Of a DNA stretch of 42,659 bases, positions 1-8,193 are shown piece after piece. Every line of letters begins with the position of its first letter. The stretch's first letter is position 1. Made by a program: the position numbers and the translations under genes. The stretch is from JBBQVS01 sp038211295 (lineage in GTDB: Bacteria; Chloroflexota; Ktedonobacteria; Ktedonobacterales; Ktedonobacteraceae), in assembly GCA_038211295.1 (NCBI GenBank), contig JBBQVS010000030.1, positions 1 to 42,659 of the forward strand, given 5' to 3'. The notes under the pieces are model-generated. The model saw only the letters and a program-made list of their open reading frames with translations, searched no databases and was not told where the DNA came from.

Positions 1-1
1 G

Positions 2-109
2 CATAGTTGCGAGTGTGGATGTGAGTTGGATAGGGATCACAACGCAGCTATCAACATCCTGAACAAGGGCATGAAAATACTTTCGGGCGGGATACGTCCA
101 ACAGTCTAG
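2..109 (+). CDS. tnpB: TnpB (IS200/IS605 family RNA-guided nuclease), C-terminal fragment
   Basis: Only the last 35 residues lie in the window; the gene runs off the left edge. The readable part holds the end of the zinc-finger region (a CECGC cluster) followed at once by ELDRDHNAAINIL. That is the conserved last RuvC motif (DRDxNAAxNI) of TnpB proteins. TnpB is the RNA-guided nuclease of IS200/IS605 and IS607 elements. The Cys spacing (C-x-C-G-C) differs slightly from the usual C-x2-C, so metal binding may be atypical. The reading frame closes with TAG at 107-109, followed by an element right end. A complete gene would be about 350-450 residues. Confidence 0.85.
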   Translation, partial: HSCECGCELDRDHNAAINILNKGMKILSGGIRPTV

Positions 110-150
110 TGACTGTAGAAGCCCTCGTCATTTATGCGGGGGTATATCAC
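110..150 (+). mobile_element. Probable right end of an IS200/IS605-group element
   Basis: Just past the tnpB stop a short imperfect hairpin can be drawn: CCCTCG (122-127) pairs with CGGGGG (137-142) with one wobble pair. It is followed by TATATCAC, ending at 150. IS200/IS605 right ends typically carry a subterminal hairpin close to the tnpB stop and a short cleavage tetranucleotide such as TCAC. In active elements this region is also the 3' part of the omegaRNA, and the bases just beyond it act as the guide. The exact boundary is inferred. The other end of the window shows a similar hairpin and TCAC arrangement, which supports the call. Confidence 0.5.
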
Positions 151-2327
151 AGTATCTGTATCTCGACCTCGTTATCGGCCCCGACACAAACGTCTATAGT
201 ATCTTTCACGCGCACGAGGCGTAGATGTACATTTTCTCCGCGTACCTTCATTCCCTGTATTTCCAGCATGTCTATTCCTGTAGGTAGCATTGGCTTCATA
301 AGCAACAACCGTTGCTGCTCGGCCTGGGGGTACAATCCGAGCAGGCCATTGAGCAAGAGAAAGGGTGCGCCAGCCGCCCACGCTTGTGGTGAACACGCTC
401 TGGGATAGTGCGTGGGGCCGTATTCCGTGTCTCGCGCGAAACCACAATAGAGTTCAGGCAAGCGCAAGCCAGCGTGATGCTGACTTGCAGCGTACAGGCT
501 CTGCAAACACATATCTGTTTCGGCCTTACCATTATGAAGCGCGAAGCCTGCACCAACCATTGCAGTATCGTGGGGCCAGACTGAGCCGTTGTGATAACTC
601 ATGGGATTGTACCGCGCTGCCTGTGTCGAAAGTGTGCGAACGCCCCACCCGCTATACATGTCATTACGCGTCAACCGCGTAATGACCTTTTGCCCGTACT
701 CGATAGGCACAATGCCCGTCGCGAGACAATGGCCCGCGTTAGAACTCACAACGGCGCATGGATGCTTCGCGCCATCCAACGCCAGATAGAAGGTCTGCTC
801 CTCTTCCCACCAGAACGTTTGCAAGAATCGCGCTCGCAATGTCGCGGCCTTCTGCTCCCAGTATTCCACATCCTGCTTTCTGTGCAAGCGACCCGCGAGA
901 TAGGCCATAGCTCGATACGCGGCGTATGCGTACCCTTGCACCTCACAGAGCGCGATAGGGCCGATGGCAAGTCGACCATCCGCGTGTGAAACGGAGTCCC
1001 ACGCGTCCTTCCATCCTTGATTCGTCAGGCCCTTGTCGGACGCTTTATAATACTCGACAAAGCTATCGCCATCTCTATCGCCACAAGTGATGAGCCAATG
1101 TGCAGCCGCCACCGCGTTGGGCCAGAGCTGACGGAGAAGATACACGTCGTTTGTCCAACGAATATACTTTTCGAGCGTCATCAGAAACAACGGTGTCGCG
1201 TCAACGCTTCCATAGTAAGGAACATAGGGAATTTCGCGCAAATTCGCCAGCTCACCCGTTCTGAACTCGTGCAGTATCTTCCCCGGCTCCTCGTCCGTGA
1301 ACGGCTCAACCTTTGTTCCTTGATGCGCCGATAGGAACATCAAAGCACCTCGCACAACCTCTGGAAACCAGGGCAAAAACTCCAGACAGGCGACCAGGCC
1401 ATCGCGTCCAAATGGACACGCGAACCAGGGAATACCGGCATAGGGGAAATAGCCGTGTGGCGTTGGCGTGCTGAGCATGGCAAAGTCGTTGATGCCACGC
1501 GCCAGAAAGCGGGTAAAAAGTGTATCGTTTGTGGTAATCGTTGGCATCGCGAGCGGAAGCACAGGCACCGTCATGCGCTGCTTTGTCTCGGATGTGGAGA
1601 GGGCGCACCGCACCTGGAGCGTTACAGGTTCCCCTTTGCTAAGAGTACGTTGCCAGAAGACACGATTCAGGAGCAGCGAGTCAGCAACAGGTGTGAACGC
1701 GATATGAGTTTCGCGCTCAACATGGTCAGCACCATAGTAGCCAAGCGTAGCGGTGCGCGTGTCGTGATAGGGAGCTTTGCGGATGCCACGCTGTGTACGC
1801 ACAAAGCCACGCACATCGAACATATCGCAGAAATCCGCCTCGAACGCGAGGCTCATCACGATAGGAAGAGCAGTCGCGTGAAAGCTGGTAAGTGTGATTG
1901 TTTGTAGTAGCGCGTCCCCTCGCAACTCTAGTACACGGCATATATGTAGCGTCCCCTGTTCGATATCAACCTCGTTGTCAGCACAAAACGCAGCGTTTGT
2001 TGCGTCAATCTGACACCTGTCGCCGCTATCCGCCACATAGTGTGACAGTGAGACAAGTGGACTATCCACAAGCATGAAGGCGCAACTACTAAGAAAGCGG
2101 GTGCCTTGCCAGAAGAGGCCAACCTCTTGTTGCGTAGAGGAAATATCGCCACTTATAGTAGCAATCAGGAACGCATCACCGCGTTTCAAGACAATCTGTG
2201 GCGACGCGTAGGCGTTAAGTGCTTCCTCGTGAAGTACAAGCGTCTCTGTTTGCACAAGTGGCTCAGTTACCGACCTGTCTTGCGGTTTTGACTCCACTGG
2301 CCCGGTGCTGTTCGTCTGATTGCTCAT
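147..2327 (-). CDS. Amylo-alpha-1,6-glucosidase / glycogen-debranching-type enzyme
   Basis: A 726-residue cytoplasmic protein with no signal peptide. Residues about 30-250 look like the all-beta N-terminal domain of bacterial debranching-type glucosidases. Residues about 290-700 form an (alpha/alpha)6 catalytic barrel with family-typical blocks: CPFGRDGLVACLEFLPW, TNQGWKDAWDSVSHADG and YHNGSVWPHDTAMVGAGF. Such enzymes hydrolyse alpha-1,6 branch points or related alpha-glucosides; the exact substrate cannot be read from sequence. The start ATG at 2325-2327 is preceded by GGGGAAGGA about 13 bases upstream. The TGA stop (149-147) falls inside the TCAC end of the neighbouring insertion element, so the last residues may have been reshaped by that insertion. 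Confidence 0.85.
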   Translation of the reverse strand: MSNQTNSTGPVESKPQDRSVTEPLVQTETLVLHEEALNAYASPQIVLKRGDAFLIATISGDISSTQQEVGLFWQGTRFLSSCAFMLVDSPLVSLSHYVADSGDRCQIDATNAAFCADNEVDIEQGTLHICRVLELRGDALLQTITLTSFHATALPIVMSLAFEADFCDMFDVRGFVRTQRGIRKAPYHDTRTATLGYYGADHVERETHIAFTPVADSLLLNRVFWQRTLSKGEPVTLQVRCALSTSETKQRMTVPVLPLAMPTITTNDTLFTRFLARGINDFAMLSTPTPHGYFPYAGIPWFACPFGRDGLVACLEFLPWFPEVVRGALMFLSAHQGTKVEPFTDEEPGKILHEFRTGELANLREIPYVPYYGSVDATPLFLMTLEKYIRWTNDVYLLRQLWPNAVAAAHWLITCGDRDGDSFVEYYKASDKGLTNQGWKDAWDSVSHADGRLAIGPIALCEVQGYAYAAYRAMAYLAGRLHRKQDVEYWEQKAATLRARFLQTFWWEEEQTFYLALDGAKHPCAVVSSNAGHCLATGIVPIEYGQKVITRLTRNDMYSGWGVRTLSTQAARYNPMSYHNGSVWPHDTAMVGAGFALHNGKAETDMCLQSLYAASQHHAGLRLPELYCGFARDTEYGPTHYPRACSPQAWAAGAPFLLLNGLLGLYPQAEQQRLLLMKPMLPTGIDMLEIQGMKVRGENVHLRLVRVKDTIDVCVGADNEVEIQIL

Positions 2328-2370
2328 GGCAATTATGAGTCCTTCCCCTGTGAAGAATAAAATGAGAAAA

Positions 2371-2444
2371 GCGACTCAACTATCGTAGGTGAGTCGCGGC
2401 TATGAAGCAGGCAGTTTTATAAGATATTGTTGTGGTAACTGCCT
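2371..2444 (-). promoter_or_regulatory. Leader with two inverted repeats, one terminator-like, before the debranching gene
   Basis: On the minus strand, 5' of the glucosidase gene, two stem-loops lie in series. The first has arms 2437-2444 and 2409-2416 (AGGCAGTT / AACTGCCT). The second has arms 2390-2397 and 2371-2378 (GCGACTCA / TGAGTCGC) and is followed by TTTTCTCATTTT, like an intrinsic terminator. The glucosidase start is only about 45 bases downstream. This may be an attenuator, or a terminator for an unseen upstream transcript. Which of these applies cannot be decided from sequence. Confidence 0.45.
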
Positions 2445-2507
2445 CTACATTTTATAACGGAGAGAAGTGACAGAAGTAATGCAAGGTGACATAACATCTT
2501 GATATTT

Positions 2508-2554
2508 CACTAAGAAATTTTTCTTAGTGTACACATTGTTAGAGATGGTACAAT
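2508..2554 (+). promoter_or_regulatory. Perfect 22-bp palindrome next to a candidate promoter of the peptide-binding protein gene
   Basis: Positions 2508-2517 (CACTAAGAAA) and 2520-2529 (TTTCTTAGTG) form a perfect 10-bp inverted repeat with a two-base centre. A -10-like TACAAT sits at 2549-2554. The palindrome covers the -35 region of such a promoter (TTAGTG at 2524-2529, spacing 19). A dimeric repressor bound here would block the promoter of the gene starting at 2624. The site is seen directly; the regulator is unknown. Confidence 0.5.
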
Positions 2555-2623
2555 ACTACACAAGCTTTCTTTGTGTTTGCACTCATGCCTTGCTAGCATT
2601 CTTTAGAAGGAGAGTCAAAAACC

Positions 2624-4285
2624 ATGCCTTTTTCTACACGGCTGCCACACAGTACGCGCCGTACACCGATTGCGCTTTTGTTTGTTCTATGTATATTCAC
2701 GGTTTTGCTCAGTGCTTGCGGTGGCAGTTCGTCCACGCCCTCCGTTGGTAGCACAACTGCCGCCTCAAAGCAGGTACTCGCGTTTCCAAATGTGGGTATC
2801 ACCGACCTTTCATCGCTCGACCCAGCACTGGGGCCAGACCAGAACGCGGGCCTCGCGGTCAGTATGATATTCTCAGGACTTGTACGCTCTGACAAAGCTC
2901 TGAACGTTACTCCCGATCAGGCAACATGGAGTATCTCGAACGACAAAAAGGTCTACACGTTCACGATTAAGCCCGGCGTTACATTTTCGGATGGCACTCC
3001 CGTAACGGCGCAATCGTATATCTACACATGGACGCGTGCGCTTCTACCCGACATTACCTCGCCCATTGCCTCGTTTTTCGAGGCACCCATTGTTGGCTCA
3101 GATGCTGTAGCTAACGGCAAGGCGAAGACGCTGAGCGGCGTAAAAGCGATTGATGACCACACGCTACAAGTGACACTCAAACAACCAACGCCCTACTTTC
3201 TTTCAGCCCTCACAACCTCCGTCTTCTTCGCACTCAACGAAAAGTTGATCGGGCAATACGGACAGAAGAATTGGACACAGCACGCGGAGGGTACGGGTAT
3301 TGGCACAGGCCCGTTCATGATTAAAACATGGAGTCGCAACGCACAGATAGTGCTTGTTCCCAACCCACGTTACTACGGTAACAAGACAAAGCTCACTGAA
3401 GTTGACATGCTTTTTATCAAGGACAACTCTACCGCGTTCAAGGCGTATCGCGCGGGTCAATACTCGTTTGTCTGGAACCTCACGCCCGAAGATCAGGTAC
3501 AGGCAAAGAGTCTGCAAGGCTTCACGCATATGTCACTACTGCAAACAGACCTGATGTTCTTTGATAGCACAAGACCGCCATTCAACAATGTCGCGGTACG
3601 GCAGGCATTCGCGTATGCAATAAATAAAGACCTGCTCGTTCACTCGGTATTAAAGGACTCGGTGGCAGCCGCGCAGACAATCATTCCGCCGGGAATGCCA
3701 GGCTACCAACCAGATTTCCCCGGCTTGAAATTCGACGCAGCAAAGGCAAAGTCGCTCTTCCAGTCGGTCTATCCCGATGTAACCAAAGCACCGTCGATCA
3801 CGTTTACCTATCCGAGCGCACAAATAACCTCTAACGAGTCGGCGGTACTTCAACAGATGTGGCAGACCGCGCTTGGTGTTCAGGTCAAGATGCGTGGCGA
3901 GGAGTTGAACGCGTATAATACCGAGACATCAGCCAACCAGAAAAATCACACCATTCAGTTTGGCTCAACGCAATGGGGCGCGGACTTTCCCGATCCCTAT
4001 GACTGGTTGACGCTGAACCTGACCACCGGAGCATCAAACAACAACGGCGGCTGGAGCAACGCCGAGTTCGATAAGACCGTCACACAGGCCGAAGCATCGT
4101 CCGGCGCGGATCGCATCGCGCTTTACAACAAGGCGGAGCAGATCGCGATTACTGATGTAGGCTGGCTGCCAATCGATCATCAGTCAACAGCTGCCATCAT
4201 TCCATCATGGCTCCACGGCGTCTCACTTAACGCGAATGGCCTGTACTTCAATGATTGGTCGGATGTCTACCTGCTACAACACTAA
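2624..4285 (+). CDS. Peptide ABC transporter substrate-binding lipoprotein (SBP family 5, OppA/DppA type)
   Basis: A 553-residue lipoprotein. A basic N-terminus and hydrophobic stretch (residues 15-30) end in the lipobox LLSAC with Cys32, followed by a GGSSS linker. The body has typical family 5 blocks: SSLDPALGPDQNAGLAVSM near the start, IKPGVTFSDGTPVTAQSYIYTW, GTGPFMIKTW, NPRYYG, and VRQAFAYAINKDLLV further on. These proteins bind oligopeptides or other solutes outside the membrane and hand them to a permease. No permease or ATPase gene lies nearby, so it is an orphan receptor in this window. An AGAAGGAGAG ribosome site precedes the ATG. Confidence 0.9.
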   Translation: MPFSTRLPHSTRRTPIALLFVLCIFTVLLSACGGSSSTPSVGSTTAASKQVLAFPNVGITDLSSLDPALGPDQNAGLAVSMIFSGLVRSDKALNVTPDQATWSISNDKKVYTFTIKPGVTFSDGTPVTAQSYIYTWTRALLPDITSPIASFFEAPIVGSDAVANGKAKTLSGVKAIDDHTLQVTLKQPTPYFLSALTTSVFFALNEKLIGQYGQKNWTQHAEGTGIGTGPFMIKTWSRNAQIVLVPNPRYYGNKTKLTEVDMLFIKDNSTAFKAYRAGQYSFVWNLTPEDQVQAKSLQGFTHMSLLQTDLMFFDSTRPPFNNVAVRQAFAYAINKDLLVHSVLKDSVAAAQTIIPPGMPGYQPDFPGLKFDAAKAKSLFQSVYPDVTKAPSITFTYPSAQITSNESAVLQQMWQTALGVQVKMRGEELNAYNTETSANQKNHTIQFGSTQWGADFPDPYDWLTLNLTTGASNNNGGWSNAEFDKTVTQAEASSGADRIALYNKAEQIAITDVGWLPIDHQSTAAIIPSWLHGVSLNANGLYFNDWSDVYLLQH

Positions 4286-4334
4286 TCACCGGGTAAACAG
4301 CAAAAATTGAAAAGTGGTAGTAGAGGTATAGTAG

Positions 4335-4405
4335 ATAGTAAGAAGGCTGCGAGAGATGCATTTCGGGGCAGAACCGTCATGCATATCTCGCAGCCTTCTT
4401 ACTAT
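4335..4405. terminator. Long bidirectional hairpin terminator
   Basis: Arms 4335-4360 and 4380-4405 are complementary over about 26 bp with one mismatch (core AAGAAGGCTGCGAGA / TCTCGCAGCCTTCTT). The hairpin lies between the convergent peptide-binding protein and MFS genes, so it can serve both. Confidence 0.8.
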
Positions 4406-4434
4406 ATAAAATCTACACAATTTACATTACCGAT

Positions 4435-5952
4435 TTAATTTATACCTTTGATGTAGCGCACCGTCACCGTACCAATCAGGCAGTACACAATCGCCATGCT
4501 GAACAGCACCTGAAAACCGACAAGGGGCTGACCTGTGCGCGTAAAGTGATCCAGCAGTGGGCCGCCAATGATTGGCGCAATCACCTGTGGCAGCGATTGC
4601 GAGATATTCCACACGCCCATGTCGCGTGCATAGTTCTTGTGCGAGGGCAACACGTCCGCGACCATAGCCCAGTCAACGCTGATATACGCTCCATAGCCCA
4701 GCCCGAAGATCGCGGCGGCGGCAAGCACAATCGGTAGCGAGTGCGTCAGCACAAAGATCAGCCCGACAAGAGCCATAAACCCACCTGAGAAGTACACCAT
4801 GCGCTTGCGTCCAAAGCGATCCGAAAGCCAGCCGGCCGCAAGTGCGCTGACCAGACTGGTGAACGAGAGAATGATAATAAAATTGGTGGTTTGAGCCTCC
4901 GGGTTTGTCGCATGAACTGCATCGCGCATATAGAACTGCAAAAAGTCCTGCACTGTATAAATGCCAATTGTCATCACCAGACGCGTCAGGAGTACCCACG
5001 CGAAATCAGGGTCGCGGCGTGGGTTAAAGTCAAAGAGGCGGAGAATCCCAATTGTCGCGACCAGTTCCAAGATGCCCTGCTGCACGTCACCATTGATTTG
5101 TAGAGAAAAGAGTGCATTCCAGAGCAGCATCACGCCCCAGCTACCAGCCACAGCAAGCAAAGTCACGAGCACGTTCATGAGAAGCTTTCGCGTGAGCCAT
5201 TCAGGCCGCCCTGGCAGCCTTCGTACCGATGCAAGCAGTCGCGCCTCTCGCTCTCGTGCTATAAAGCGACTGGACATGCTCTCGTTTTCTTTAACAGACA
5301 GAATCGTAACGAGCATCATAGTGAGCATTACCGCGATAATGATACCATAGGTGAGCCATAGACCCTGGTGATAGGCCGATGCGGACTTTGAAGCGTCGAT
5401 GAACGCCCCCGCCACAATCACGCCACTAATTGAGCCAGTGGTTGCCAGCAATCCCATCACGCCAGAGGCAAGACCACGCTGTTCTTTTGGCACAATATCT
5501 GGTAATAAAGCGTGAAACGGAGCGGTTGCGGCATTGTTGGAAAACTGAATGAGGGCGTAGGCAACCGCGAGCGAAAGCAGGTCACGAGCAAGAGCCATCC
5601 ACACGAGTGCGCCAACATTTACAAGCGTACCCAACAGAATGTAAGGTCGCCGCCGTCCAAGACGCGCAAAGCGTCCGCGTGTCTCGTCACTCAACATGCC
5701 AAAAAGTGGATTGGCGAACAGCGAAACGAACGCGCCGGGAACAAGAATAAACGCGAGTGCCTCGCCCTTTTGTGTCTCACCAACAAGCGTGAACACCTGA
5801 CTAGGAAGAATGATAATGCCGAGTGCCGACCAGTGGAAGTTGAGCGCGAACCAAAATATACTAATAGAGCAGAGTTGGAGCCAGCGCAATTTAGGCAACA
5901 CAATCGCGGCATGTGGCACCAATTCTTCTTGCTCCTGTTTTATGACAGCCAT
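4435..5952 (-). CDS. MFS transporter, GPH/sugar-carrier-like
   Basis: A 505-residue integral membrane protein with about 12 hydrophobic segments. Residues about 65-100 carry the loop signature NPLFGMLSDETRGRF...LGRRRPYILLG, typical of MFS/GPH-type carriers. The second half repeats it as AGWLSDRFGRKRMVYFSGG. A central insertion (about residues 235-300) holds two further hydrophobic stretches. Substrate is unknown; sugars or organic acids are likely for this subgroup. I chose ATG at 5950-5952 rather than a TTG six codons upstream, because the GAAGGGACG ribosome site overlaps that TTG. It converges on the peptide-binding protein gene and shares its terminator. Confidence 0.82.
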   Translation of the reverse strand: MAVIKQEQEELVPHAAIVLPKLRWLQLCSISIFWFALNFHWSALGIIILPSQVFTLVGETQKGEALAFILVPGAFVSLFANPLFGMLSDETRGRFARLGRRRPYILLGTLVNVGALVWMALARDLLSLAVAYALIQFSNNAATAPFHALLPDIVPKEQRGLASGVMGLLATTGSISGVIVAGAFIDASKSASAYHQGLWLTYGIIIAVMLTMMLVTILSVKENESMSSRFIAREREARLLASVRRLPGRPEWLTRKLLMNVLVTLLAVAGSWGVMLLWNALFSLQINGDVQQGILELVATIGILRLFDFNPRRDPDFAWVLLTRLVMTIGIYTVQDFLQFYMRDAVHATNPEAQTTNFIIILSFTSLVSALAAGWLSDRFGRKRMVYFSGGFMALVGLIFVLTHSLPIVLAAAAIFGLGYGAYISVDWAMVADVLPSHKNYARDMGVWNISQSLPQVIAPIIGGPLLDHFTRTGQPLVGFQVLFSMAIVYCLIGTVTVRYIKGIN

Positions 5953-6297
5953 GCAATCCCGTCCCTTCAAAAAAATTTTGTGGGCATTCCTTAGCAGAAT
6001 ACACTATGTCGAGCAATTAGGCTAGTGGGTCATGGAGCATGGTGCGAGCAAGCCGCGAGCAAGCCGCGCCATGCCCTCTCGCATAGCCGCCATACTCTAT
6101 TACCATTGTGACATTATTCACATCCATTTTATTGCATACCTCCTAGTCTCTTTACCTCTAGCACAGTATACTTGTAGCAGTAGAACTGATAAGCGTAGTA
6201 GCTACAGATTAGTTCACGTATACTATGTTGAGCAGCAAACATACCTGCTTGCTGCGATTTCTCTTTTGAGAACAGTTAGTTTATGGAGGCTTTTGGT
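5953..6297. other. Divergent intergenic region with short repeats
   Basis: About 345 bases between the MFS and S53 peptidase genes. It holds a tandem 11-base duplication GCGAGCAAGCC (6044-6054, 6055-6065). It also holds two similar short sequences, ACACTATGTCGAGCA near 6001 and ATACTATGTTGAGCA near 6219, that could be paired regulatory sites. No gene or clear promoter could be supported. Confidence 0.35.
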
Positions 6298-8112
6298 ATG
6301 CATTCGATAGAAAGAGCAACACGATTTTCTTTACACACTCGTGTAAAGGCCGCACTTCTGCTCTTTACACTTGTGCTACTCGCGGGCTGTGGTGGTGGTA
6401 CAAACGCAGTTCAACCTACTCCTACAGCACCATCTATAGCGGCGTTTACTATACTCAATCTACATATTCCACAAAAGGCGTATGATGCACCAACACTGGG
6501 TTCAGTACCTGATGGCGATATTCTACACATCGGCGTTTCGTTCAAACTCGACCAAGCCGTTCTCGACAAAATCAATGCTCAGAAAAAGGGGACAACAAAG
6601 GACGCGACCTCGCTCGCAAACCAGCTCGGCATCAGCGATGAACAATATCAGAAAGTTAAAGCGTACTTTGGTGTTGAGAATGCGACGCTTACACTTGGCA
6701 AACTACACACATACCTGTCTATCGACGCGAAGGCAAGCACGTTTGCACGTCTTTTGCAGACAAAGTTTGTTCTGCACAAGCTTGATAATCGAACATTCTA
6801 CACACCAGATACGACCTTGCCACCAAAACTGCCAACGGCGATAGCGGGTCAGATACTCGCGATAACGGGTCTGGATACATATAGCCCACCTGTAAAAGTT
6901 GGCACGACTCGGATGAACGCGCACACGAACACGGCACAAACGACGCATCAGCCCGCGAATGTCTGCACACCCGATCAAGGCTACACGACGCAACAGGTCG
7001 CTCACGCATATGGCTATGATAGTTTCTGGCGTACCGGCTTTCTCGGCGAAAACATGACTGTTAGCCTGATTGAGATTAACGGTATTCCCGGTGGGTCAGC
7101 AAATCCCAACCTCCAAACCTTCTTCAATTGTGTCGGATACAGGGGGACATTCAGTCAGCAACAGATCGACGGCCCACAACCGCCACCACCTGCGCCAGGG
7201 GAAGGCGACGAGGCACTATTGGATGTAGACATGATCGCGGGTATGGCTCCCGCCGCCAATATCGTTGATTATGAAATGGGAACAAACAGCTTTCGGGCAA
7301 TGAACGATGCACTGCAAAAAATTCTCAGCGACAACGCCAGCGATACCGGCAATTCTGGTGTAGTGAGTATTAGTCTTGGCATCGCTGAAACAAGACTCGC
7401 GGACGGGGGGCAACAGGAAATGATAGCTCTCGACAGCACGCTGAAACAGATTGTTCAAATCGACAAAATGACCGTCTTTGGTTCAAGCGGAGACTGTGGT
7501 GCCTTTACCAGTGGCCTTTACAACGATCTCTCGGTCAATTTTCCGGCGAGTGATCCCTGGATTGTCGCGGTTGGTGGCACCCAGTTGCGCGTTGACGCTA
7601 ACGGACACCGCAGAAGTGAGCAAGTGTGGAGCGACGGCGCACAGGATCATACAACTTGCAACAATACCTGGGGCAGCGGCGGCGGCGTCAGCACGGTTTT
7701 CACACGCCCCCAATGGCAACAGGGGCCGGGTACAAACAATCAGTATACAACGGGGAAGCGACAGGTGCCAGATATCGCGGCAGTCGCGATAGACCTGAAC
7801 GAGTTCGCTCAGGGCCAATGGCAACCAACGGGCGGCACAAGCGCGGCGGCCCCAATCTGGGCGGCAGGTCTCATACTCGCAAACCAGGCGATTATTCGGA
7901 AGACAGGGAATGGAAACAATGGCGGCAGTTACTTCTACTCGCCCCAGATATTCTATAGTGCTGTGAGCAAAGCTGGCAAATTGCATCCGTACTACAATAT
8001 AACCAACGGGAACAACCTCTACTACAGAGCTGGCCCTGGATGGAACTACCCGACGGGCTGGGGAACGCCGAACCTCGTAGACTTTGCTAACGACCTGTAC
8101 AACATGCTGTAA
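6298..8112 (+). CDS. S53 family (sedolisin/kumamolisin) acid serine-carboxyl peptidase, lipoprotein
   Basis: A 604-residue exported peptidase. The lipobox LAGC (Cys31) follows a hydrophobic segment. Residues about 45-215 match the pro-kumamolisin activation domain (VSFKLDQAVLDKI, ITGLDTYSPP). The catalytic domain shows Glu305 and Asp309 (DEALLDVDMIAGMAP), oxyanion Asp399 (GSSGDCGA) and nucleophile Ser515 (GGTSAAAPIWA), with spacing close to kumamolisin. The C-terminus has GWNYPTGWGTPN, the usual calcium-site region. Family members are secreted, self-activating proteases active at acid pH. I start at 6298 because GGAGG at 6285-6289 is well spaced for it and overlaps the upstream ATG. Confidence 0.92.
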   Translation: MHSIERATRFSLHTRVKAALLLFTLVLLAGCGGGTNAVQPTPTAPSIAAFTILNLHIPQKAYDAPTLGSVPDGDILHIGVSFKLDQAVLDKINAQKKGTTKDATSLANQLGISDEQYQKVKAYFGVENATLTLGKLHTYLSIDAKASTFARLLQTKFVLHKLDNRTFYTPDTTLPPKLPTAIAGQILAITGLDTYSPPVKVGTTRMNAHTNTAQTTHQPANVCTPDQGYTTQQVAHAYGYDSFWRTGFLGENMTVSLIEINGIPGGSANPNLQTFFNCVGYRGTFSQQQIDGPQPPPPAPGEGDEALLDVDMIAGMAPAANIVDYEMGTNSFRAMNDALQKILSDNASDTGNSGVVSISLGIAETRLADGGQQEMIALDSTLKQIVQIDKMTVFGSSGDCGAFTSGLYNDLSVNFPASDPWIVAVGGTQLRVDANGHRRSEQVWSDGAQDHTTCNNTWGSGGGVSTVFTRPQWQQGPGTNNQYTTGKRQVPDIAAVAIDLNEFAQGQWQPTGGTSAAAPIWAAGLILANQAIIRKTGNGNNGGSYFYSPQIFYSAVSKAGKLHPYYNITNGNNLYYRAGPGWNYPTGWGTPNLVDFANDLYNML

Positions 8113-8168
8113 ATACACTACGCCCTTAGTATATGAACAGGTAAGTATACCAAGGGTGTAGTGTATTT
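8111..8168. terminator. Bidirectional hairpin terminator after the S53 peptidase
   Basis: Arms 8111-8133 and 8146-8168 (AAATACACTACGCCCTT... / ...AAGGGTGTAGTGTATTT) pair over about 23 bp with two G-T wobbles. The hairpin starts at the peptidase stop codon and faces the convergent signalling gene. Confidence 0.75.
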
Positions 8169-8193
8169 ACCTGTTTATTTCTACACAGAACCT

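Noticed and set aside
7483..8118. A 211-codon minus-strand frame
   Set aside because: It is the shadow of the S53 peptidase catalytic domain, with no ribosome site or recognisable domain.
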